Origin: Streptomyces klenkii
GTDB taxonomy: Bacteria > Actinomycetota > Actinomycetes > Streptomycetales > Streptomycetaceae
DNA length: 59,957 bases
Direction: 5' to 3'
Assembly: GCF_003626645.1 (NCBI RefSeq)
Contig: NZ_RBAM01000022.1
Span: 1 to 59,957 of the forward strand
Part shown: positions 16,476 through 25,962 of the stretch, one piece after another
Numbering within the stretch: position 1 is the first letter of the stretch
Layout of the letters: each line of letters opens with the position of its first letter
Program-made: the position numbers and the translations under genes
Notes under the pieces: generated by a model
Told to the model about the DNA's origin: nothing
Seen by the model: only the letters and a program-made list of their open reading frames with translations
The model's database searches: none

Positions 16476-17180
16476 ATGGCACTGGCGACCCGGGCGGACC
16501 GTCCTCCGTCCCTCATCGGCTCCGTGTGGCGGTCGACCGTCGGCAAGAAGGCGGTCATGGCGGTCACCGGCGTGATCATGCTGGCGTATCTGGTCGCCCA
16601 CGTCGTGGGCAACCTCAAGATCTTCTTCGGTGCGGGCGAGTTCAACGCCTACGGGCACTGGCTGCGCACCGTCGGCGAGCCCTTCCTGCACCACGAGTGG
16701 TTCCTGTGGATCGCGCGCGCCGCCCTCGGGACGGCCGTCGTGCTGCACGGCGTGGCCGCGTACCAGCTCAGCCGCCGCGACCTCGCCGCCCGCCCGCGGC
16801 AGTACGAGCGCAAGCGCCCGCGCGCGAGCTACGCGACCCGCACCATGCGCTGGGGCGGTGTGATCATCGCCCTGTTCATCGTCTGGCACGTCCTCGACCT
16901 GACGACGCTGACCGTCAACCCCAACGCCCAGGAGGGGCGGCCGTACGAGAACCTCGTCGCCTCCTTCGACCGCCCGGCCGTCACCGCCTTCTACATCGTC
17001 GCGATGCTCGCCCTCGGCCTGCACGTCCGGCACGGCTTCTGGAGCGCCGCGCAGACGCTGGGCGCGAACTCGGCGCGCCGCGACCGCGTGCTGAAGTTCC
17101 TGGCCAACGCCCTGGCGCTGGTGCTGACCTGCGGCTTCATCGCCGTGCCCGTGGGCGTCCTGACAGGAGTCGTGAGCTGA
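16476..17180 (+). CDS. sdhC: Succinate dehydrogenase cytochrome b558 subunit
   Basis: 234 aa with five predicted membrane helices, so it is the large single anchor type and needs no SdhD. It matches the SdhC of three-subunit enzymes: KKAVMAVTGVIMLAYLVAHV and VGNLKIFFG near the start, then IIALFIVWHVLDLTTLTVNP and AMLALGLHVRHGFWSA. Conserved His in helices (V-A-H-V, W-H-V, L-H-V-R-H-G) are the expected haem ligands. I chose the ATG at 16476, because the upstream ATG at 16437 adds unconserved residues. One base separates it from sdhA. Confidence 0.92.
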   Translation: MALATRADRPPSLIGSVWRSTVGKKAVMAVTGVIMLAYLVAHVVGNLKIFFGAGEFNAYGHWLRTVGEPFLHHEWFLWIARAALGTAVVLHGVAAYQLSRRDLAARPRQYERKRPRASYATRTMRWGGVIIALFIVWHVLDLTTLTVNPNAQEGRPYENLVASFDRPAVTAFYIVAMLALGLHVRHGFWSAAQTLGANSARRDRVLKFLANALALVLTCGFIAVPVGVLTGVVS

Positions 17181-17181
17181 C

Positions 17182-19127
<1,946 letters not shown>

Positions 19128-19128
<1 letters not shown>

Positions 19129-19880
19129 TGGACCTCACCCTGCGCATATGGCGCCAGCGCAACGCCGATGAGGCGGGCGCCATGACCACGTACCGGGTCA
19201 CGGGCATCAGCGAGGACATGTCCTTCCTGGAGATGCTCGACCACCTCAACGAGGAGCTGATCCTCGCCGGGGACGAGCCCGTCGCCTTCGACCACGACTG
19301 CCGCGAGGGCATCTGCGGGGCGTGCGGCATGGTCATCAACGGGCAGGCGCACGGCCCCGAGCGGACCACGACCTGCCAGCTGCACATGCGGCACTTCAGC
19401 AACGGCGACACCATCGACGTCGAACCGTGGCGCGCGGCCGCCTTCCCGGTCGTGAAGGACCTGGTCGTGGACCGGTCCGCGTTCGACCGCATCATCGGCT
19501 CCGGCGGCTACGTCTCCGTGCCGACGGGCTCCGCCCCGGAGGCCCACGCCACGCCCGTCCCCAAGCCGGTGGCGGACCTCGCCTTCGAGCACGCGGAGTG
19601 CATCGGCTGCGGCGCGTGCGTGGCCGCCTGCCCGAACGGCTCCGCGATGCTCTTCACCTCCGCGAAGGTCGTCCACCTCAATGTCCTGCCCCAGGGCGGG
19701 CCCGAGCGGGAGTCGCGGGTCCTGGGCATGGTGGACGCCATGGACGACCAGGGCTTCGGGGGCTGCACGAACACCGGCGAGTGCGCCACGGCCTGCCCCA
19801 AGGGCATCCCGCTCCAGTCGATCGCGACGATGAACCGCGAGTACCTGCGGGCCTCGCTCAAGGGCGGGCGGCGGCGCTGA
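19128..19880 (+). CDS. sdhB: Succinate dehydrogenase iron-sulfur subunit
   Basis: 250 aa. The N-terminal ferredoxin domain carries the [2Fe-2S] ligands in CREGICGACG, with a further Cys in T-C-Q-L-H-M. The C-terminal domain carries CIGCGACVAACP and CTNTGECATACPKG for the [4Fe-4S] and [3Fe-4S] clusters. It passes electrons from SdhA to the b558 anchor. Start and stop codon share one base with sdhA, and the last 23 bases overlap the convergent ABC permease gene. Confidence 0.96.
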
Positions 19881-20655
19881 GCGCGCGCCCCGCGGCCGGG
19901 CGGTGGTCGCGGGTGCGCAGGTGGAAGGCGGCGGTGCCCAGCAGCCACATCGCCGCGAACCACACGGGGCCCAGCAGCAGGTGCTCGTACGGGGTGGCGT
20001 CCGAGAAGCCGGCGGCCACGCTCACCTGCGTGGGCCCGTACTCGGGCAGGAACTGCACGCCGCCCTTCGTGGCGCCCGGATTGCTGATCGGGTTCTGGAG
20101 CATGGTGTCGAGCAGGCTGGTCATGATGATGACGAACAGGCCCGCCAGCTCGTTGCGCAGGAAGGCCCCGAGCAGGATGCCGATCCCGCCGTAGCCGACG
20201 CCGGCCGTGAACACCCCGGCCATCAGCAGCCAGGGCCGGACCGGGTCCCAGTACCAGCAGATGACGGCGGTCGCGTACGCGGAGATCAGGGCCGCGGCGA
20301 GCAGCATGGCGCCCACCTTGGCGACGAGCAGGCAGATCCGCGGGTAGCCGGCCAGGACGAGGCGGCGGTCGAAGGCCAGCGACTTGAACGTCGTCATGAA
20401 CATCATGAAGCCGACGATCAGCGTGACGGCGTTGAGCGCGCCGGAGACCATCGTCAGCCGGTTGCCGTCGACGGTCAGGTGCCGCCCGGTGGCCCGCAGC
20501 AGGAAGCCGGTGGGCGCGGAGGCGACGAACCAGTGCTCCATCGTCAGCCAGAACGGGATGTAGAAGACGACGAGCACGAGCGCGAAGCGGTTGCGGGTGT
20601 GCTCCAGCAGGGCGAAGGAGGAGGCCGTGGCGAAGCGGCGGCCCGGGGCGTCCAT
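19858..20655 (-). CDS. ABC-2 type transporter permease
   Basis: 265 aa with about six predicted membrane helices, starting MDAPGRRFATASSFALLEHT. Recognisable stretches are FALVLVVFYIPFWLTMEHWF, GALNAVTLIVGFMMFMTTFK, LVAKVGAMLLAAALISAYAT and GIGILLGAFLRNELAGLFVI, typical of ABC-2 exporters. It is transcribed with the ATPase gene just upstream (5-base gap), forming a compact export system whose substrate cannot be inferred. The stop lies inside the end of sdhB on the other strand. Confidence 0.87.
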   Translation of the reverse strand: MDAPGRRFATASSFALLEHTRNRFALVLVVFYIPFWLTMEHWFVASAPTGFLLRATGRHLTVDGNRLTMVSGALNAVTLIVGFMMFMTTFKSLAFDRRLVLAGYPRICLLVAKVGAMLLAAALISAYATAVICWYWDPVRPWLLMAGVFTAGVGYGGIGILLGAFLRNELAGLFVIIMTSLLDTMLQNPISNPGATKGGVQFLPEYGPTQVSVAAGFSDATPYEHLLLGPVWFAAMWLLGTAAFHLRTRDHRPAAGRALSAAARP

Positions 20656-20660
20656 CCGGC

Positions 20661-21332
20661 TCACCCGCCTCCCGGGCCCGGCGCCGGGCCCGGCGCCGGG
20701 CCCGGGCCGGGCTGCCAGCGCGCCGCGACGCCGTCGTGCAGGCGGTAGAGGCGGTCCAGCCGCTCGGTGTCCCAGGCCAGATGGGAGACGACCACGATGC
20801 AGCAGCCGCGGTCGCGCAGGCGGGCCGCGACGCCCCAGAACCGCAGGTAGGTCTCCCAGTCGAAGCCCTGGTACGGCTCGTCGAGCAGCAGCACCTGCGG
20901 GTCGTGCATGAGGGCGAGCGTGAGGTTGAGCTTCTGGCGGGTCCCGCCGCTGAGCACGGCGACGCGGGAGTGCCGGTACTCGGAGAAGTGGAGCTCCTCC
21001 ATCAGCTCCTCGGCGCGCCGCAGGCCGCTGAGCCCGTAGGCGACCTGGAAGTAGCGCAGGTGCTGCGCGACGGTGAGGAAGTCGTTGAGGACCGTCTCCT
21101 GGGGGCAGTAGCCGAGCCGGCCCCGGTGCTCGACGGCACCGGCGTCGGCGGCGGTCTGCCCGCACAGGATGCGCAGCAGCGTCGTCTTCCCGGCGCCGTT
21201 CTCACCGACGATGCCGGCGAGCGTGCCGGGACCGAGATCGAACGAGACCCCGCGCAGCACCCGCCGCGCACCGTACGACTTGTGCACCGCGCTGACGCGC
21301 AGGGCGTGCGGGGGTGCGTACGGTGCGGCCAC
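20661..21332 (-). CDS. ABC transporter ATP-binding protein
   Basis: 223 aa ATPase with Walker A GENGAGKTT (about residues 44-52), Q-loop YCPQET, signature LSGGTRQKLNLTLAL, Walker B QVLLLDEP and switch His in V-V-S-H-L. It pairs with the ABC-2 permease downstream. The last 17 residues are a Gly-Pro-Ala-Pro tail encoded by a 12-base tandem repeat (20674-20708), which replaces the usual C-terminal region. Confidence 0.92.
   Translation of the reverse strand: MAAPYAPPHALRVSAVHKSYGARRVLRGVSFDLGPGTLAGIVGENGAGKTTLLRILCGQTAADAGAVEHRGRLGYCPQETVLNDFLTVAQHLRYFQVAYGLSGLRRAEELMEELHFSEYRHSRVAVLSGGTRQKLNLTLALMHDPQVLLLDEPYQGFDWETYLRFWGVAARLRDRGCCIVVVSHLAWDTERLDRLYRLHDGVAARWQPGPGPAPGPAPGPGGG
20674..20708 (-). 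repeat. 12-base GC tandem repeat in ABC ATPase tail
   Basis: Two full copies and most of a third copy of GGGCCCGGCGCC (plus strand), coding in-frame for Pro-Gly-Pro-Ala repeats at the ATPase C-terminus. Confidence 0.85.
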
Positions 21333-21387
21333 GCCTGTCCAACGACGGACAGAGCGGGGCGTTGCGGGCGGGTCGCCGCGGACGGGA

Positions 21388-23070
21388 TCAGCGGGCGCCG
21401 AAGACCTGGGTCCAGCGGGGGCCGCCGGGGGCGTTGTTGACGCCCACGCCGATCTCCTTGAAGGAGCAGTTGAGGATGTTCTTGCGGTGGCCGTCGCTGT
21501 GCATCCACGAGTCCATCACGGACGACGGCGACTGCTGCCCGTAGGCGATGTTCTCGCCGTACGTGCTCCAGTTGTAGCCGGCGGCGGTGATGCGGTCGCC
21601 GGGGCCCTTGCCGTCGGGGTTGGTGTGGTTGAAGAAGCCGCGGGCGGCCATGTCGTCGGAGTGGCCCTGGGCGGCGGCGTCGAGCGTGCTGTTCTCGGTC
21701 AGGGGCGAGCAGCCGGCCTTGGCGCGCTCGGCGTTGACGAGGGCCGTGACCTGCTGGCCGAGGGATCCGCCGCCGGGGTTCGCGGCCTTGGGGGCGCGCT
21801 TGGCCGGGGCCTCGGTCTTCGGCTCGGGCGAGGGCTTCCCGGCGGACCGGCTCGGCTCCGGCGCGGAGGACGAGGGCGAGGCGGAGGCCGACGCGGAGGC
21901 GGACGCGGACGGCTTGGCCGAGGCGGAGGCGCTCGCGCTCGCGGAGGCGGACGGCGAGGCGCCGGGCGGCAGCGCGGACGTGCCGGCGTCGAGGGCCTGC
22001 ACACGGTTCTGCTGCGCCTGCCCGTCCTTCGCCGAAACGTTCTTGCCGTCCGAGGAGTCGGTGAAGAGGTAGAGGCTGCCGAGGACGCCGCCGGTGAGGA
22101 GGGCCAGGGCGGCGGCGCCGGCCGCGGCCCGCCGGGCGGTGCGGGGGCGGCTCGCGCGGTGGCCGCCGTTGCCGTTGCCGTTGCCCGCGCGGCGGCGGCC
22201 CGCGCGTGTGCCGCCGGCGTGGGAGGACTGAGACGTGGAGGCCGTGGCGGCCGGGGAGGCGTGGGCCACCTGCTGGGTGCGCAGCATCGCGCCGCCGGGC
22301 CACCAGCCCAGCAGCGCCGCCCCGAGCGGCACCAGGCCGAGACCGACGAGCAGCCCCTCGGCCGGGACCAGGGCCGACAGCGCGCCGGCGCAGCGGCCGC
22401 AGCCGCGCACGTGGCGGGCGACACGCTTGCGCCACAGGGCGGACGGGGCGCCGTCCCAGGACGCGACGACGTCCCCGAGCTGCAGGCAGAGCGGCTGCGC
22501 GGACAGGGCCCGTACGACGCCGCGGGCGGTGTCCAGCTGGGCCTTGGTGCGCTGGATGCGGACCGCCGCGTGCTGCGGGGTCATCTCCAGGGCGGTGGCG
22601 ACCTCGGCGCGCGTGAGCTCGCCGGCGGCCTCCAGCCACCACAGGGAGAGCACGGTCTGCTCGTCGTCGTCGAGCCAGCGCGTGGCCTCGGCGACCTCCT
22701 TGCGCTGCCCTTGCAGGCCGAGCCGGACGATGGTGATGTCGACGAAGTCCGCCTCCGGGTCGGGGACCTCGGCGACCTCCTGGAGGCCACTGACGGGAGT
22801 CTCCGGGCGCTCCCGCCAGTGGCTGCGTATCTGGTTCATGGTGATGGCGACGAGCCAGGACCGGAACGCGGCGGCGTCCCGCAGCTCGCCCAGGCCGTTG
22901 ATGACCCGGAGCATGGTCTCCTGGACCACGTCGTCCACGTCGGCGTGGCCGCCCAGGGCCCGGCCGACGATGTTGTAGACGAGGGGCAGGTGGGCCGCGA
23001 CGAGCTCGTCCTGGGCCGCCGTGTCCCCGGCTCGCGCCGCCTCGACCACGGCCACGCTCTGACTGTTCAC
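21388..23070 (-). CDS. ECF sigma factor fused to ZAS-like motif, membrane segment and CAP/SCP domain
   Basis: 560 aa from GTG 23070. Residues 1-175 are ECF sigma region 2 (LVYNIVGRALGGHADVDDVV, FRSWLVAITMNQIRSHWRER) and region 4 (DDDEQTVLSLWWLEAAGELT, ATALEMTPQHAAVRIQRTKA). Residues about 215-235 hold RHVRGCGRCAGAL, an H-x-x-x-C-x-x-C motif as in zinc-binding anti-sigma factors. A hydrophobic stretch follows, then a basic Gly/Asn region, a membrane helix (AAAGAAALALLTGGVLGSLY), a Ser-Ala repeat linker of about 45 residues, and a CAP domain (TALVNAERAKAGCSPL, GYNWSTYGENIAYGQQ, SDGHRKNILNCSFKEIGVGV). It should be a membrane-held sigma factor with an outside sensor or wall-binding module. Confidence 0.85.
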   Translation of the reverse strand: MNSQSVAVVEAARAGDTAAQDELVAAHLPLVYNIVGRALGGHADVDDVVQETMLRVINGLGELRDAAAFRSWLVAITMNQIRSHWRERPETPVSGLQEVAEVPDPEADFVDITIVRLGLQGQRKEVAEATRWLDDDEQTVLSLWWLEAAGELTRAEVATALEMTPQHAAVRIQRTKAQLDTARGVVRALSAQPLCLQLGDVVASWDGAPSALWRKRVARHVRGCGRCAGALSALVPAEGLLVGLGLVPLGAALLGWWPGGAMLRTQQVAHASPAATASTSQSSHAGGTRAGRRRAGNGNGNGGHRASRPRTARRAAAGAAALALLTGGVLGSLYLFTDSSDGKNVSAKDGQAQQNRVQALDAGTSALPPGASPSASASASASASAKPSASASASASASPSSSAPEPSRSAGKPSPEPKTEAPAKRAPKAANPGGGSLGQQVTALVNAERAKAGCSPLTENSTLDAAAQGHSDDMAARGFFNHTNPDGKGPGDRITAAGYNWSTYGENIAYGQQSPSSVMDSWMHSDGHRKNILNCSFKEIGVGVNNAPGGPRWTQVFGAR

Positions 23071-23176
23071 GCTCCGCCACCCTTCTCCGGCATTCCGTTC
23101 GGGAGTCGATCCGTTCGGTCCGACACATAGGAGATGCGGATGGGGCGCGACGATAACAAAAACTGCTCGGAAAACT

Positions 23177-24718
23177 TCAAGAGGACCGGACAAATCCCGG
23201 TATGTGGGGCGGCTGTTCGCCGTGGTCCAGGAATTCCGTGAGGAGGCCCGGAGTCGCCGCGTCCGCGAAGCCGGCGGCGTCCGCGGCCGGCATGTCCCGG
23301 ATGCGGTATCCGTCCTCCCCCGCGGCGACGGCGGCGGTCGCCGTGACGAGGCCGGCGCGGCGCGAGAACGGGGTGTCGGTGAAGGTCCACGCCAGGACGG
23401 CCGAGCGGTCCAGCGCGACCGTCTCCCGGCCGAACGTGCCGGAGCGCACGAACAGGAAGCGGCCCCGGAAGCCGTGCCCGAGCCCGCGGTAGGCGTCGCG
23501 CGCGAGCCCGTACGCGACGGGTGCGGCCAGGACGAGCCAGCCCGCCGCGCAGTACAGCAGGACGGGGGTCAGCAGGGCGCCCAGCACGGCGAGCACCGCG
23601 GCGGGCGGCAGCACGCACCACGCGAAAGCCCGCACGACGCGGCGGCGGAGCGCGGCCCGCGGGTGGGCCGTCAGCCCGGCCGGGGCGAAGGGCTCGCCCA
23701 GCACGCCGTCGCACACGCTCTGCGCCTCGCCGCGGGAGGCGGGCGGCAGGACGACGCTGCGGCGGCGGTTCTCCTCCCTGTTGCCGAGGCCGCCCGCGAC
23801 GGCCCGGACGCTCGCGCCGCCGCCCGCGCGCAGCAGGAGCGGCTCGCGCAGGGCCACGCCGCGCAGGCGGGCGCGCTCGATGGACACGGACCGGGTGGTG
23901 AACATGCCGCGGCGGACGCGCAGGGTGGCCGCATCGGTCCACTCCAGGCGGTAGTTCCACCAGTTCTCGGCGTAGAGGGCGACCGCGCCGACGGTGCCGA
24001 GGGCGGCGACGGCGAGGAGCCCGAGCGGGATCGTGAGCCAGAGGGCGCTGTTGCCGAAGTCCTCGAACGCGCGGCGCACGATCCCGATGCGCCACGGCTC
24101 GATGCCGATCCCGTCGAGGACCCGCCAGACGGCGCCCGCCGCGGCGAAGACGCCGCCGACGACCCAGAACGTCAGCGGTGCGTAGCGCAGGCGGCGCAGG
24201 TCGGCGACGGCCAGCACGGGATCCTCGGCGCGGGCGGCGCCCGCGCGGGCGAGGAGCTCGGCGCGCAGGCGCACGGCCTCGGGGCGGGCGAGGGAGTCCA
24301 GGGAGAGCACGCCGCCCGGCCCGCCGCCGCCCGTGCCGGCGCGCAGCACGGCGAGGCCGAGGAGGCGCTGCGCGAGGTTCGCCGTGATGTCGACGTTGCG
24401 CACGCGGTGCAGGGGGATCGCGCGGACGCTGCGGGTGAACAGGCCCGTGCGGAGCTCGATGGCATCGGCGGTGACGCGGTAGCGGGTGCGGCGCCAGGTG
24501 ATGACGCCGGCGGTGGTGACGGCCGCGAAGACGGCGCCGATGACGGCGAGGGTGATCCACGCGCGGGTGCCGATCCGGCCGCCTGTGGCGAGCGCGGCGA
24601 GAGCCAGCGAGCCGAGGGGGGCGCCCATCCAGGTGCAGTGCACGGCGAGCGTGCGCGGGTCGAGCGTGCGCCACGGCTGCCCGGCCTCGCCGAGGCCGCC
24701 CGTCCGGAGGTCGCTCAT
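23177..24718 (-). CDS. PH-domain (bPH2/DUF304) membrane protein, YdbT-like
   Basis: 513 aa. It has several bacterial pleckstrin-homology (bPH2) repeats, each after a pair of membrane helices: TRYRVTADAIELRTGLFTRS, IPLHRVRNVDITANLAQRLL, then WTDAATLRVRRGMFTTRSVS with IERARLRGVALREPLLL, and a third copy near the C-terminus (FVRSGTFGRETVALDRSAVL). This is the YdbT/COG3428 organisation. It overlaps the stop of the smaller PH-domain gene by 4 bases, as ydbS-ydbT pairs usually do. Function in Actinobacteria is unknown; the Bacillus pair is linked to envelope stress. Confidence 0.85.
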   Translation of the reverse strand: MSDLRTGGLGEAGQPWRTLDPRTLAVHCTWMGAPLGSLALAALATGGRIGTRAWITLAVIGAVFAAVTTAGVITWRRTRYRVTADAIELRTGLFTRSVRAIPLHRVRNVDITANLAQRLLGLAVLRAGTGGGGPGGVLSLDSLARPEAVRLRAELLARAGAARAEDPVLAVADLRRLRYAPLTFWVVGGVFAAAGAVWRVLDGIGIEPWRIGIVRRAFEDFGNSALWLTIPLGLLAVAALGTVGAVALYAENWWNYRLEWTDAATLRVRRGMFTTRSVSIERARLRGVALREPLLLRAGGGASVRAVAGGLGNREENRRRSVVLPPASRGEAQSVCDGVLGEPFAPAGLTAHPRAALRRRVVRAFAWCVLPPAAVLAVLGALLTPVLLYCAAGWLVLAAPVAYGLARDAYRGLGHGFRGRFLFVRSGTFGRETVALDRSAVLAWTFTDTPFSRRAGLVTATAAVAAGEDGYRIRDMPAADAAGFADAATPGLLTEFLDHGEQPPHIPGFVRSS

Positions 24719-25251
24719 GCGGCGTCACCCTCCCGGGGCGTGAGGCGGGCCGCCTCGGCGATGCGGGAGGCTATCCGCTCCGCGTCCTCGTCCGAGACGC
24801 CCGTGATGCGGACGTCGCCGGCCGTGGAGGCGGTGGTGACGGTGACCGTGGCGAGGCCGAACGCGCGCTGGAGCGGGCCGCGCACGGTGTCGACGGTCTG
24901 GACGCGGGAGAGCGGGGCTATGCGGCGCTTGTGCAGCAGCCAGCCTCCCGCCGCGTAGACCGCGCTCTCGCCGACCTCCCAGGCGTGGATGCGGCAGCGC
25001 AGGCGCGGCATCGCCAGGACGTAGACGACGGCGGGCAGGACGAGGACGCCGAGGAGCAGCGGGCCGAGCCACGGGAGGGCGCCGGGGAAGAAGAGCAGGG
25101 AGAGGACGAGGAGGGCGGCGGCGGTCAGCAGCAGGGGGCCGGTGACCGTCAGCCAGGCCTGTGCCGTCCACCAGCGGCGGGCGCGGGGGGCGACGCCGTG
25201 GCGGGGCGGCCTGAGCCTGAGCCCGGTCGCCGTCTGTCCGTGTCGTGCCAT
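24715..25251 (-). CDS. PH-domain membrane protein, YdbS-like
   Basis: 178 aa from ATG 25251. Two membrane helices (AWLTVTGPLLLTAAALLVLS, LLLGVLVLPAVVYVLAMPRL) are followed by one bPH2 domain (CRIHAWEVGESAVYAAGGWL, RRIAPLSRVQTVDTVRGPLQ, FGLATVTVTTAS). It is the first gene of the pair with the YdbT-like gene (ATGA overlap) and lies divergent from tetR across a large dyad, which makes the TetR protein its likely regulator. Confidence 0.87.
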   Translation of the reverse strand: MARHGQTATGLRLRPPRHGVAPRARRWWTAQAWLTVTGPLLLTAAALLVLSLLFFPGALPWLGPLLLGVLVLPAVVYVLAMPRLRCRIHAWEVGESAVYAAGGWLLHKRRIAPLSRVQTVDTVRGPLQRAFGLATVTVTTASTAGDVRITGVSDEDAERIASRIAEAARLTPREGDAA

Positions 25252-25277
25252 GGCGCGTCGCTCCCCGGTGTCCCGCT

Positions 25278-25331
25278 TTTCCAAGTCAGTTGTATTGAGA
25301 ATAAGCTATAGCAATACGAGCGACTTGGAAA
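25278..25331. promoter_or_regulatory. 54-base dyad operator between tetR and PH-domain operon
   Basis: Outer arms TTTCCAAGTC and GACTTGGAAA are perfect 10-base inverted repeats. Inner arms GTATTG (25292-25297) and CAATAC (25312-25317) are perfect and share the same centre (25304/25305). 18 of 27 positions are symmetric. The region is AT-rich against its surroundings, and the right arm overlaps the tetR ribosome site, so binding would repress tetR and probably the divergent PH-domain genes. Confidence 0.75.
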
Positions 25332-25337
25332 GGTGGG

Positions 25338-25946
25338 GTGGTGAGCGTGCCCAAGCGCGTGGACCACGAGGAGCGGCGCCGGGCGATCGCGGAGGCCCTG
25401 TGGCGCATCGCGTGTGCGCGGGGGCTCGACGGGGCGAGCCTGCGGGACGTCGCGGCGGAGGCGGGGATCTCGCTCGGGCAGCTCCAGCACTACTTCTCCA
25501 GCAAGGACGAGATGCTCGTCTTCGCCCTGAAGTACTTGGGCGGACTGGCGGAGGAGCGGATCCGCGCGCGGCTCCTGGGGTTCGCCGGGCCGCCGTCGCC
25601 GCGGGACGTCCTGCGGGAGACGGTCATGGAGATGCTGCCCCTGGACGACGCGAGCCGGACCGGCAACCTCGTCCAGATCGCGTACTTCGTACGGGCCCTG
25701 CACGACGAACGGCTGCGCGAGCACGCGAAGGAGGGCGTGCCGGCGCTCCGGGCGTTCTTCGCGGACCAGGTGCGGGCGGGGATCGCGCGGGGCGAGGTGG
25801 ACTCCTCCCGCGCCCCGGAGGCGGAGGCGATGCTCCTGATCGCCCTGACGGACGGGCTGACGACGTATCTCCTGCTGGAAGCGTGCGGCCCGGAAGAGGC
25901 GGCGGCGCTGCTGGACGGCCACTTGGACCGCCTGTTCACTCCGTGA
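25338..25946 (+). CDS. TetR-family transcriptional regulator
   Basis: 202 aa. The N-terminal HTH is typical: RRRAIAEALWRIACARGLDG, ASLRDVAAEAGISLGQLQHY, then FSSKDEMLVFALK. The C-terminal ligand domain (residues 70-200) ends LIALTDGLTTYLLLEACGPE, resembling TetR_C_6/BetI-type domains. Starts at GTG 25338, 25341 or 25347 are all in frame. It is the likely binder of the 54-base dyad directly upstream. Confidence 0.9.
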   Translation: MVSVPKRVDHEERRRAIAEALWRIACARGLDGASLRDVAAEAGISLGQLQHYFSSKDEMLVFALKYLGGLAEERIRARLLGFAGPPSPRDVLRETVMEMLPLDDASRTGNLVQIAYFVRALHDERLREHAKEGVPALRAFFADQVRAGIARGEVDSSRAPEAEAMLLIALTDGLTTYLLLEACGPEEAAALLDGHLDRLFTP

Positions 25947-25962
25947 GGGGCGGCGGCCCGGA

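Noticed and set aside
21002..23128. 708-codon minus-strand ORF over the sigma-CAP gene and ABC ATPase
   Set aside because: Arg/Pro-rich composition, no domain, and it covers two well-supported genes in other frames.
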